This document shows positions 25,812 to 33,974 of a stretch of 44,670 nucleotides of DNA, one piece after another (within the stretch, counting starts at the first letter, position 1; every line of letters starts with the position of its first letter). Below the pieces are notes generated by a model. The model was not told the origin of the DNA. It searched no databases and worked only from the letters and a program-made list of their open reading frames with translations. The DNA lies in the NCBI GenBank assembly GCA_019415505.1, contig DXZC01000004.1:1-44670 (forward strand). The letters run 5' to 3'. The position numbers were made by a program, and so were the translations under genes. The DNA is from Peptococcaceae bacterium. Lineage in GTDB: Bacteria > Bacillota > Dehalobacteriia > UBA7702.

Positions 25812-25840
25812 TTGGTTAAGCTGGTAAAATAAGCTATAAT
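25812..25840 (+). promoter_or_regulatory. Promoter of the minCDE genes
   Basis: TTGGTT (25812-25817), 17-base spacer and TATAAT (25835-25840), 30 bases before the minC start. It allows the min genes to be transcribed apart from the mre/PBP2 genes. Confidence 0.7.
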
Positions 25841-25870
25841 ATCGTTGTAGATCCTATGGAGGGCGATATT

Positions 25871-26230
25871 ATGGTAAAAAGAAAATTTGACGGTAGAAAA
25901 GAAGGGGACACCTTATTAATAGACGGTCCCCTGCGGTCGGGTCAGAGGATTGAGTTCGACGGCAATATTGTGGTAAAAGGTGATGTAAACCCCGGCGCAG
26001 AGATTATTGCCAGCGGCAATATCCTGATCTTTGGCATTTTAAGGGGTATGGCCCAAAGCGGTTGCTTGGGCGATGAAAACACCACAGTGTCGGCATTTAG
26101 CCTGTTACCCACCCAACTGCGAATCGGTGACCATATTTCATGTCCGCCCCAGGGATATTACGGTCTTGGCAGCGACCGCCCGGAAACAGCGAGATTAAAG
26201 CAGGGCAAAGTTGTTATAGAGACTGTATAA
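25871..26230 (+). CDS. minC: MinC C-terminal domain protein (lacks the N-terminal FtsZ-inhibiting domain)
   Basis: 119 residues. The whole protein corresponds to the C-terminal beta-helix of MinC (LLIDGPLRSGQRIEFDGNIV, GDVNPGAEIIASGNILIFG, LRGMAQSG), which dimerises and binds MinD. The ~100-residue N-terminal domain that depolymerises FtsZ in E. coli and B. subtilis MinC is missing. I chose the ATG at 25871, 8 bases after GGAGGG; the in-frame ATG at 25856 adds only five residues. The promoter just upstream shows the short form is not a frameshift product. minD follows 26 bases after the stop. Confidence 0.88.
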   Translation: MVKRKFDGRKEGDTLLIDGPLRSGQRIEFDGNIVVKGDVNPGAEIIASGNILIFGILRGMAQSGCLGDENTTVSAFSLLPTQLRIGDHISCPPQGYYGLGSDRPETARLKQGKVVIETV

Positions 26231-26256
26231 CTAATAGTCTGAAAGAGGAGGACAAC

Positions 26257-27048
26257 ATGGGTGAAGTCATCGTAATCACATCAGGCAAAGGCGGGGTGGG
26301 CAAAACTACCGCCACCGCTAATATTGGCACGGCTCTAGCCGTATTAGGCAAAAAGACCGTGCTGCTCGATACAGATATAGGTTTAAGAAACCTTGATGTA
26401 GTAATGGGCTTGGAAAACCGTATAGTTTATGACCTTGTTGATATTGTGGAAGGAAATTGCCGTCTCAGTCAAGGCTTTATCAAGGACAAGCGTCTGGACG
26501 GCTTATGTGTAATTGCAGCAGCGCAATCCAGGGATAAAAGCGATATTAATCCCAAGCAAATGATTGATTTAACCCGGCGCTTAAAAGAGGATTTTGATTA
26601 TGTCCTCATAGATTGCCCCGCTGGTATAGAGCAGGGTTTTAAAAACGCTGTGGCCGGAGCTGACCGGGCCTTGGTTGTCACAACGCCGGAGGTAAGCGCT
26701 GTGCGGGACGCCGACAGAGTAATCGGCCTTCTCTCTGCCTCCGGCTTAGAGGATATCAGCGTTTTGGTGAACCGGGTACGCTATGATATGATAAAGCGTG
26801 GAAATATGTTGGGTGTGGATGATATTATGGATATTTTAGCGGTTGACCTCATTGGCATAGTGCCGGAGGACAAGTCCGTAGTAATTTCCACAAACTGCGG
26901 TGAACCGGCGGCTAAGAACCAGCTATCTCAGGCTGGACGCTGCTTTACTGCCGTGGCCCGCCGTTTAAACGGTGAAACAGTAGTTTTTGGCAAAGAACTA
27001 AAGGGCCTAAGTTTTTGGCAACGCCTGCGTGGCATTGCTAAAAGATAG
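26257..27048 (+). CDS. minD: Septum site-determining ATPase MinD
   Basis: 263 residues. The deviant Walker A KGGVGKTT is near residues 11-18, with DTDIGLRNLDVVMGLENRIVYDLVD typical of MinD. The C-terminus ends in an amphipathic helix (FWQRLRGIAKR), the membrane-targeting sequence. It cycles on and off the membrane with ATP and recruits MinC. The start at 26257 follows AGAGGAGG; the frame is open upstream only as overlap with minC. minE starts 9 bases downstream. Confidence 0.96.
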   Translation: MGEVIVITSGKGGVGKTTATANIGTALAVLGKKTVLLDTDIGLRNLDVVMGLENRIVYDLVDIVEGNCRLSQGFIKDKRLDGLCVIAAAQSRDKSDINPKQMIDLTRRLKEDFDYVLIDCPAGIEQGFKNAVAGADRALVVTTPEVSAVRDADRVIGLLSASGLEDISVLVNRVRYDMIKRGNMLGVDDIMDILAVDLIGIVPEDKSVVISTNCGEPAAKNQLSQAGRCFTAVARRLNGETVVFGKELKGLSFWQRLRGIAKR

Positions 27049-27057
27049 GAGGCGGCT

Positions 27058-27327
27058 ATGAATATTTTGCAAAGGCTGGGCCTCAAAAATCAAAAGAAAT
27101 GCAAGGATATAGCGAAAAAGCGCCTTCAGCTTGTGTTGATTCAGGACAGGCTAGAGTTGTCACCCGCAGAGCTTAGCGCTCTGAAAGATGATTTGGTTAA
27201 GGTTATAGCAGATTATATGCCAATTGATAGAAAGGCAATGGAAGTTTCCTTTCAGCGGGAATCCGGCGCTATGGCCATGGTGGCTAACATACCTTTGGAG
27301 GCAGTACGTATAAGAAAAGATAGATAA
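27058..27327 (+). CDS. minE: Cell division topological specificity factor MinE
   Basis: 89 residues, the usual length. The pattern AKKRLQLVLIQDRLELSPAE is the MinD-binding helix/strand and DYMPIDRKAMEVSFQRE the dimer domain of MinE. It stimulates MinD ATPase and drives its movement from pole to pole. Its presence indicates an E. coli-like oscillating Min system rather than DivIVA/MinJ. TAGGAGG precedes the ATG. Confidence 0.95.
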   Translation: MNILQRLGLKNQKKCKDIAKKRLQLVLIQDRLELSPAELSALKDDLVKVIADYMPIDRKAMEVSFQRESGAMAMVANIPLEAVRIRKDR

Positions 27328-27358
27328 AAGGGAAGGGTAGAGCAACAGCTCCGATATA

Positions 27359-28585
27359 ATGAAACTAGATCTTAATGAGTTAAAACCGAAAAACTTAAAA
27401 AATAGACGCGGTGTTACCAAAGAGGAACGGCGTAAAAATAGACAAAAGTTAGGCATATATAATAAGGTGGATTATATAACCCTTATTATGTTTGCCGCTT
27501 TGTTGTTGATTAGCTTATTTGTTCTCAATAGCGCATCCACCAATGTTATAGACAGTGACCCAAACTTCTATGTCAGGCGCCAAGCTTTGTTAATGTTTGT
27601 GGGGGTCTTTATCTTTACAGCGGTGATGCTCTTCGATTACCGGCGTTATCGGGAGTATAGCAGGATTGGTTACATAGGTATTATTATACTCCTGATTATC
27701 GTCTTTCTCTTTGGCTCCGGTGACGGCGCTAACCGTTGGATATTTGGTTTCCAGCCTTCAGAATTAGCTAAATTGGTAATGATCATAGTTTTCGCCGCTT
27801 GGCTTACAAACAACAGGGAAAAGCTGAAAGATGCTAAATTTACCCTGAAAAGCATGGCCTTTATGATGGTGCCAATGATTTTAATTTTCATTGAACCGGA
27901 TTTAGGTACGTCTCTGGTATTTATCGTCATAATGCTAGTTATGCTTTTTGTTGCTGGGGCTAACCGCAAAGTATTATTTAGTGTTTGCGGCTTTTTGTTG
28001 GCCTTTGCCGCTTTTATCTACATTAGCCTCTATTTCTATACCGACGGCTTTACTAAGCTTTTAAAGGAGGATATTCCCTTCCTACCCTTGCATTATTATC
28101 AGCTTATGCGGTTGGCTATTTTTATTAATCCACAGATGGATCCCTTTGATAGCGGTTACCATATTATTCAGAGTAAAATAGCTATAGGTTCCGGCGGTCT
28201 GTTTGGTAAGGGCTATGGCGATGGCACCCAGGTACAAGGTAATTTCTTACCAGCCCACCATACGGACTTTATCTTTTCGGTTCTCGGGGAGGAAATGGGC
28301 TTTTTCTTTACAGCCTTCGTTTTAATCCTTTATATGGTTTTCCTGATTCGCTTAATGCGCGTAGCCTTTATTTCCCGGGACTTTTTCGGTACCCTGATAG
28401 TCAGCGGTATTTGTTCCATGCTTATATTCCAAGTTATGGTAAATGCCGGCATGGCTATGGGAATTATGCCGATTACCGGTCTGCCCTTGCCCTTCTTTAG
28501 TTACGGCGTAACCAGTTTATGGGTGAATATGATGGCAATAGGCGTAATTTTCAGTATTATGTTGAGGGGACGAAAAGCGCCTTAA
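27359..28585 (+). CDS. rodA: RodA-type SEDS glycosyltransferase
   Basis: 408 residues with about ten TM segments after a basic ~35-residue N-terminus. SEDS motifs: GANRWIFGFQPSELAKLVMI, EPDLGTSLVFI (with the essential aspartate region), GKGYGDGTQVQGNFLPAHHTDFIFSVLGEEMGF and LPFFSYGVTSL. It polymerises glycan strands with PBP2. Location beside pbp2 and min favours RodA over FtsW or SpoVE. The ribosome binding site (GGAAGGG) is rather distant from the ATG. It is one of the closing elongation genes of the cluster. Confidence 0.93.
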   Translation: MKLDLNELKPKNLKNRRGVTKEERRKNRQKLGIYNKVDYITLIMFAALLLISLFVLNSASTNVIDSDPNFYVRRQALLMFVGVFIFTAVMLFDYRRYREYSRIGYIGIIILLIIVFLFGSGDGANRWIFGFQPSELAKLVMIIVFAAWLTNNREKLKDAKFTLKSMAFMMVPMILIFIEPDLGTSLVFIVIMLVMLFVAGANRKVLFSVCGFLLAFAAFIYISLYFYTDGFTKLLKEDIPFLPLHYYQLMRLAIFINPQMDPFDSGYHIIQSKIAIGSGGLFGKGYGDGTQVQGNFLPAHHTDFIFSVLGEEMGFFFTAFVLILYMVFLIRLMRVAFISRDFFGTLIVSGICSMLIFQVMVNAGMAMGIMPITGLPLPFFSYGVTSLWVNMMAIGVIFSIMLRGRKAP

Positions 28586-28686
28586 AAAATAGAGAATAAT
28601 AAATATAAAAAATATTAACCTAAGTCAGTCATAAAATGCTCCTTTGTCCAGTAATATTTTCTAAAAGACTATGGGGAGTGATTGAA

Positions 28687-29334
28687 TTGGGTCGCTATTA
28701 TCAGGAACATAAATATAAAGCAGCCAGGAGAGAAAAGGCTTGGCGACGGGGAAATACCTTTAGACGCGGCAGCGGTGGTAAAAAAGGTAAACTGCTAATG
28801 CTTTGCGGCGTCTTGGCGGTAGCCGCCATAATATTGTGGCAAACTGATACAATGTCCTTTGCTGGTATTAAATCAGGGGTAAGTAATTTAGGCGCCTCGT
28901 TACAGAGATCATTTAGCGAAGCAGTGGCTTGGAGCAATGAAAAGCTGGGTCTGAAAGATAGTGAATTCGCTTTACCTGTATCCTCTGGCGTGGTTGTTGA
29001 AGAATACGGCGTGGTTTTAAATGAAGCTGGCGAGGAAAGCTACCATAGCGGCGTGGATATCCAGGTACCGGCGGGCAGCGAAATTTTGGCCGCGGAAAAA
29101 GGCGAAGTTATAGCTGTAGATACCCATGACGACTCCACCTTTTGGATTACCTTAAGCCATGAAGGTGATTGGTCCACAGTATACGGCCGCTTGGGAGAAG
29201 CTAAAGTTGCAGTTGGGGATACTGTGGAAAAAGGCGCTGTACTGGGTGTGCCTAAAAATGAAACTCTGCACTTTGAAGTTTTGGAAAACGGGACTCAAAA
29301 AAATCCCATAAATTATTTTAGTGACGAACAATAA
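28687..29334 (+). CDS. SpoIVFA-like membrane protein with degenerate LytM (M23) domain
   Basis: 215 residues. A basic N-terminus (1-36), a TM segment (about 37-52), then a C-terminal LytM domain (about 100-210). Zinc-ligand positions are kept (H120 and D124 in YHSGVDI, H195 in TLHFEV), but the catalytic histidine of HxH is T193 and the other one (Y-x-H-L) is R168. I chose the TTG at 28687 because GGGGAG lies 8 bases upstream. Its position between min/rodA and the radical SAM-rng genes is where Firmicutes carry spoIVFA-spoIVFB, so SpoIVFA is plausible, but no spoIVFB follows. Confidence 0.75.
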   Translation: MGRYYQEHKYKAARREKAWRRGNTFRRGSGGKKGKLLMLCGVLAVAAIILWQTDTMSFAGIKSGVSNLGASLQRSFSEAVAWSNEKLGLKDSEFALPVSSGVVVEEYGVVLNEAGEESYHSGVDIQVPAGSEILAAEKGEVIAVDTHDDSTFWITLSHEGDWSTVYGRLGEAKVAVGDTVEKGAVLGVPKNETLHFEVLENGTQKNPINYFSDEQ

Positions 29335-29383
29335 TAAATTGAGCGACAAATAACAGATAACGAAAACATAGGTGAAGATAACA

Positions 29384-31201
29384 ATGAAGTCAGAAAACGC
29401 AGTTGATGTGGCAAGAATTTTAAATAGGGTACAGCGGCCTAGCCGTTACATAGGTAGAGAGTGGAATTTACCGTCCTTGGATTTCCGCAAAGGCCAGGTG
29501 CGCATGGTCATGGCCTTTCCCGATCTTTACGAGGTGGGCATGAGTCACCTAGGTTTGCGTATTTTGTACGAAGTAGTAAATTCCACGGGGAAATATACTA
29601 TGGAGAGGGTTATGGCTCCGGCCCCCGATTTAGAGGTCCTTTTACGGGCGGAGAATACGCCGCTTTTTACCCTGGAAACTAATGAGCCGGTGGCAAATTT
29701 TGATGTTTTAGGGTTCAGCATACAATACGAATTATCAGCTACAAATATTTTAAATATATTGAATCTCAGCAATATACCTTTACGCAGCGAGAATAGAGAC
29801 CACCGCCACCCCATTGTTTTGGGCGGCGGTCCTTGCGTTTATAATCCGGAGCCTTTTGCCCCCTTTTTTGATGTATTTCTGATTGGCGAAGGGGAAGAGG
29901 CTATTTTAGATTTTCTTGATCTCTATGCAGAGATAAAACCGCAAACAGACCTTGCTCACCGCCAGCTTTTTTTAGAAGAAATCAGTAAGGTTCCAGGCTT
30001 TTATGTGCCTAGTCTCTACCAGATGACAGAAACCGGGGCTGTGGTACCTACAGGTACCGCGCCGCCGGTTATAAAAAAGCGTTATATCAAGGATTTAAAT
30101 ACGGTGAAATTTCCCACCAATCCTTTGGTGCCCCACTCGGAGATTGTACATGACAGAGGGGTTTTGGAGCTGTTTCGGGGTTGTTTAAGGGGCTGCCGTT
30201 TTTGCCAAGCTGGTATGATTTATCGTCCACGGCGAGATAAGAGCCTAACCACCCTGCTGTGCGATGCTGAGGAGGTATTGAGAAACAGCGGTTACGATGA
30301 ACTGGGGTTGCTCTCTCTCAGCACCATGGACTATAAAGAGATAGAAACTTTAGTGGACAGGCTTACTGAGCAATATAGCGATGAAGGTATTAGCCTGAGT
30401 TTACCCTCTTTGCGCATGGACGACTTTGCTGTGGAATTGGCGGAAAAGGTGCAGCGAGTAAGGAAGGGTACCCTCACCCTGGCGCCGGAAGCGGGCAGCG
30501 CCCGTATGCGTAATATTATTAATAAGAATATTACGGCTGACGATATTATCAATACCTCCACTACTGCTTATAACCACGGTTTTAAGGCTTTGAAATTTTA
30601 CATGATGATTGGCCTGCCCTTTGAAACGCAGGAAGATATAGAGGGTATAAAGTCCTTAATTCAAGATGTGAAAACCTCGGCTGGCAAGGGTCTCAACCTC
30701 AACATCAGCTTAGGTACCTTTGTACCTAAAGCCTTTACGCCCTTTCAGTGGTGCGGCCAGGAAAACCAGGCTAGTATCGCCGCGAAACAGAGGGAGTTAA
30801 AGGATTGGGCTAAAACCCAGAAGGGCGTGCGCTTAAATTATCATGATTTTGCTACCGGGTTTTTGGAAGCTGTAATTGCCCGGGGGGACAGGCGCATCGG
30901 CGCTGTCTTGGAAAAGGTGTTTTTATTGGGAGCTCGTTTAGACGGTTGGAGCGAATATTTTCGCAATGACCTATGGTTACAGGCCTTTGCTGAATGTGGC
31001 ATAAACCCCCAGGATTATGCTGAAAGGAGCTTTGATTTAGAGGATGCTTTGCCCTGGGACCATATTTCCTGCGGCGTGACAAAAAAATTCTTACAGCGTG
31101 AGTACCTTAAGGCCCGCCAGGCCCAGAGTACCCCCCATTGTGAGGACAACCTCTGCTCCGGTTGTGGCATAGGTTGTAGAAAGGAGGGGTCCCTACCGTG
31201 A
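29384..31201 (+). CDS. TIGR03960-type B12-binding radical SAM protein
   Basis: 605 residues. An N-terminal B12-binding-like region carries FPDLYEVGMSHLGLRILYEVVN. The radical SAM cluster motif is C267-x3-C271-x2-C274 (GCLRGCRFC). The C-terminal tail has further cysteines (CEDNLCSGCGIGC). It is a conserved Firmicutes protein of unknown substrate, nearly always fused to or beside the DUF2344 protein and RNase G, which suggests a role in RNA or ribosome modification (inference). The ATG at 29384 follows AGGTG. The DUF2344 gene overlaps its stop. Confidence 0.92.
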   Translation: MKSENAVDVARILNRVQRPSRYIGREWNLPSLDFRKGQVRMVMAFPDLYEVGMSHLGLRILYEVVNSTGKYTMERVMAPAPDLEVLLRAENTPLFTLETNEPVANFDVLGFSIQYELSATNILNILNLSNIPLRSENRDHRHPIVLGGGPCVYNPEPFAPFFDVFLIGEGEEAILDFLDLYAEIKPQTDLAHRQLFLEEISKVPGFYVPSLYQMTETGAVVPTGTAPPVIKKRYIKDLNTVKFPTNPLVPHSEIVHDRGVLELFRGCLRGCRFCQAGMIYRPRRDKSLTTLLCDAEEVLRNSGYDELGLLSLSTMDYKEIETLVDRLTEQYSDEGISLSLPSLRMDDFAVELAEKVQRVRKGTLTLAPEAGSARMRNIINKNITADDIINTSTTAYNHGFKALKFYMMIGLPFETQEDIEGIKSLIQDVKTSAGKGLNLNISLGTFVPKAFTPFQWCGQENQASIAAKQRELKDWAKTQKGVRLNYHDFATGFLEAVIARGDRRIGAVLEKVFLLGARLDGWSEYFRNDLWLQAFAECGINPQDYAERSFDLEDALPWDHISCGVTKKFLQREYLKARQAQSTPHCEDNLCSGCGIGCRKEGSLP

Positions 31202-31848
31202 GATACAGAGTAAACTATGAGATTTTAGGCCATATGGCTTTTCTTTCCCATTTGGAAATGATGCGTCTCTGGCAGCGGGCGCTATTGCGTTCCAGTTTAC
31301 CTGTGGCTTGGAGCCAAGGGTTTAATCCCCGTCCTAAGCTTTCCCTAGGGCCCGCTAAGGGCGTTGGCGTGGAAGGGTTGAGCGAATATTTAGACGTGGA
31401 CTTTAAGACCTATCTCCAAGGTGACGAGGTGATAAGTAAGTTAAATAGTGTCTTACCTGATGACGTAAAGGTATTGCGGGTGCGAGAATTGCCGCCGGGT
31501 ACTAAGCTTTTAGAGGCCGTTATCAATGAAGCGCAATATAAAATTATTTTTACCCAGGGCTGCCCAGGGGATTTGGCGGCTAAGGTAGGGGATTTTCTGC
31601 AAAAAACCGAGGTACTTTACTTGCGCCGTAGCCCTAAAAAAGATAAAGAGCTTAATTTGCGGTCTTATGTTAATGATTTACGCCTGGAAGATGATGTTCT
31701 AATATTATCCGCTAAATTAGGTCCTAACGGTACTATGCGTCCGCCGGAACTTTTGACAGTTTTAGGATATTGGGATATAATAAAGGATATCACCATTCAA
31801 CGGTTGGGCCTGTATATAAAAGACGGCTCACGTCGCAGCGCTCCCTAA
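31198..31848 (+). CDS. TIGR03936/DUF2344 protein, partner of the radical SAM enzyme
   Basis: 216 residues. MRYRVNYEILGHMAFLSHLEMMRLWQRALLRS and GFNPRPKLSLG are signatures of the DUF2344 family (radical-SAM-linked protein). The start is GTG at 31198, overlapping the preceding stop by four bases, with AAAGGAGG upstream. In other bacteria this domain is fused to the C-terminus of the radical SAM protein, so the two act together. Function unknown. Confidence 0.92.
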   Translation: MRYRVNYEILGHMAFLSHLEMMRLWQRALLRSSLPVAWSQGFNPRPKLSLGPAKGVGVEGLSEYLDVDFKTYLQGDEVISKLNSVLPDDVKVLRVRELPPGTKLLEAVINEAQYKIIFTQGCPGDLAAKVGDFLQKTEVLYLRRSPKKDKELNLRSYVNDLRLEDDVLILSAKLGPNGTMRPPELLTVLGYWDIIKDITIQRLGLYIKDGSRRSAP

Positions 31849-31885
31849 TTTAGGGTAGCTAAAGCCAGTAGCGAGAGGAAAAACC

Positions 31886-33340
31886 ATGGAAAAAGAAATC
31901 ATTATCAGAGCAGAAGACGATGAAACAATGGTTGCTGTTATTGAGGACCAGCGTTTGGTGGAACTCTATATTGACAGGGTGGACGAGGAGCGACTCACTG
32001 GGAATATCTATAAAGGCGTAGTGGAGAATGTACTACCAGGTATGCAGGCTGCTTTTGTGGATATTGGCCTTAATAAAAACAGTTTTCTCTATATTCGGGA
32101 GGTTTTGCCTAAAACCACTTCCGAGGATGACGAAATAGACGATACTGTGGAAATTAGTGACCTTTTAAAGAAAAACCAGGAAATTCTCATTCAAATTGTC
32201 AAGGAACCAACCCCCTCCAAGGGAGCCAGGGTAACTACTCATCTCACTTTGGCTGGTCGCTACTTGGTGCTGATGCAAACTGTTTCCTATGTGGGTATTT
32301 CCCGGCGTATTGAAGATGGAGCAGAGCGGGAGCGACTTATGGCTCTGGCGGAAAAAATATGCCCCGTTGGTATGGGCCTTATTGTGCGTACCGTAGCCTA
32401 TGGAGCCAAGGAAGAGGAGCTTTTGTCCGACCTGAAGTGGCTTAAGAGCGTGTGGGGTAAAATAGTTAATAAAAGCGTTCATTCCGGTGGCGGTAAGCTG
32501 ATTTATAAGGATTTGGATCTTTTGTCCAGCATTATGCGGGATCAAGTTACTGACGAGGTAGATAAAATAATTGTTAATAGCGAGTCCACCTATAAGGCTG
32601 TGATGGATAGCTTGCAATTCTTTCCCGGCGATTATAAGGAAAGGGTCGTAGTCCGGAATATGCTGGAAGTATTTGAGGAATACGACCTGATAAATGAGAT
32701 AAAAAAGGCTGGAAAACGCAAGGCCTGGTTAAAAAACGGCGGCCATATAATTATTGATAATACTGAGGCTCTGACAGCTATAGACGTCAATACAGGTAAA
32801 TATGTTGGCACCACAAATTTAGAGGATACTGTGGTAAACGCCAATTTAGAAGCAGTTGAAGAAATTGTGCGGCAAATTCGCTTGCGAAATATCGGCGGTA
32901 TTATTATAATAGACTTTATTGATATGGAGAAAATGGAGGATCGGGAAAAGGTTATTAGCGCCCTGGAAGAAGAATTAAAAAAGGATAGGGTAAAAACTAA
33001 TATTCTCGGTCTAACTCAACTGGGTCTTTTGGAAATGACACGCAAAAAGACAGGGCACGGACTCAACCAGATGATGGATCGGGAGTGCGCCTTCTGCGAC
33101 GGACGCGGCAGGGTTTTCAATCACTCCATGACCTGCCTACAAATTCGCCATGAGGTGGAAAAACTGGCCCAAACCACCAAAGCTAACACTCTGATAATCA
33201 ATGCCGCGCCTGAAATTATTAAGTATATCAAGCTGAATAAGCTTAGCGTCAAATGGGCCAAAGAAACGGGTAAGGCCTTAATTTTAAAAGAAACCGAAAT
33301 CAGCGGCCATGAAATAACCGTGTACGGTGATTTTGACTAG
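31886..33340 (+). CDS. rng: Ribonuclease G/E
   Basis: 484 residues, RNase G size. The S1 domain is near 35-125 (GNIYKGVVENVLPGMQAAFVDIG). The catalytic metal-binding aspartates lie in TAIDVNTGKYVG and IIIIDFIDMEKMEDR, and the zinc-link CAFCDGRG near 398-405. It cuts single-stranded RNA in rRNA and mRNA processing. AGAGG precedes the ATG. In many Clostridia rplU-ysxB-rpmA-obg follow; here a terminator ends the cluster and those genes are absent. Confidence 0.95.
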   Translation: MEKEIIIRAEDDETMVAVIEDQRLVELYIDRVDEERLTGNIYKGVVENVLPGMQAAFVDIGLNKNSFLYIREVLPKTTSEDDEIDDTVEISDLLKKNQEILIQIVKEPTPSKGARVTTHLTLAGRYLVLMQTVSYVGISRRIEDGAERERLMALAEKICPVGMGLIVRTVAYGAKEEELLSDLKWLKSVWGKIVNKSVHSGGGKLIYKDLDLLSSIMRDQVTDEVDKIIVNSESTYKAVMDSLQFFPGDYKERVVVRNMLEVFEEYDLINEIKKAGKRKAWLKNGGHIIIDNTEALTAIDVNTGKYVGTTNLEDTVVNANLEAVEEIVRQIRLRNIGGIIIIDFIDMEKMEDREKVISALEEELKKDRVKTNILGLTQLGLLEMTRKKTGHGLNQMMDRECAFCDGRGRVFNHSMTCLQIRHEVEKLAQTTKANTLIINAAPEIIKYIKLNKLSVKWAKETGKALILKETEISGHEITVYGDFD

Positions 33341-33357
33341 GATTAAATAACTTAAAA

Positions 33358-33382
33358 GGGAGCCAAAGCGGCTCCCTTTTTT
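33358..33382 (+). terminator. Terminator after rng
   Basis: GGGAGCC (33358-33364) and GGCTCCC (33370-33376) with a 5-base loop, extended by A/T pairs and followed by six T. It closes the valS-to-rng run. Confidence 0.92.
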
Positions 33383-33392
33383 GTATAAAGAA

Positions 33393-33415
33393 AACCACGC
33401 GATAGTCGCGTGGTT
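33393..33415 (-). terminator. Terminator for the minus-strand flavoprotein gene
   Basis: AACCACGCG/CGCGTGGTT 9-bp stem with a 5-base loop; on the minus strand it is followed by TTCTTTATAC after the stem's terminal TTT. It lies 34 bases past the stop of the gene at 33449. Confidence 0.75.
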
Positions 33416-33448
33416 GAATTATATTCTGCTATATATATTATCCCTCAT

Positions 33449-33955
33449 TCATTTCCCGGCCTGCTCCTGGGCTGCTGCCTGTATATTACTGCCGGCTTTC
33501 TTGCCTGTAATGTGTTGAGGCGTTAGCTCTATGACTGCTACGGCAGACCAGCTTTTTTTTATTTCATCTTCACCGGCTGCGGAATAATCCTTAGCGTATT
33601 TTCTATTTAAAGCCCTCAACGCTGACAAGCGCAGTTCATCATCTGTGACAAATTGAGCTGTAGCAAATACCACCACAGAACGGTAATTGGTGGCAAATTT
33701 AGACGGCACGATTTCATCTTGGTCCACAACGCAAAAAGACACTTTGGCGTCGCGTTCAATAGCGTCTTTTTTATGACCCTCTTTAGCGCAATGTATATAG
33801 ATTTTGCCCTGATATAATACATAGTTAACTGGAATTGTATAGGGATACCCCTGATCGCCGTTGACTGCCAAGACGCCGGTTATGGCTTGATCTAAAATAG
33901 CCAAAGCTTCCGCCTCGGTAGTTTGCTGTCTTTTTCTGCGCATTACTCGGAACAT
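33449..33955 (-). CDS. NimA-like pyridoxamine 5'-phosphate oxidase family flavoprotein
   Basis: 168 residues. The split-barrel flavin fold is seen in MRRKRQQTTEAEALAILDQA, GYPYTIPVNYVLYQGKIYIHCAKEGHKKDAI and RSVVVFATAQFV, typical of the NimA-like group of FMN- or F420-binding proteins. The ATG at 33955 is preceded by GAGGGTGAG; a GTG at 33973 in frame is an alternative. It follows the MFS gene and probably shares its transcript. The substrate is unknown; nitroimidazole reduction is known only for some relatives. Confidence 0.85.
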   Translation of the reverse strand: MFRVMRRKRQQTTEAEALAILDQAITGVLAVNGDQGYPYTIPVNYVLYQGKIYIHCAKEGHKKDAIERDAKVSFCVVDQDEIVPSKFATNYRSVVVFATAQFVTDDELRLSALRALNRKYAKDYSAAGEDEIKKSWSAVAVIELTPQHITGKKAGSNIQAAAQEQAGK

Positions 33956-33974
33956 ACTGATCTCACCCTCCACT

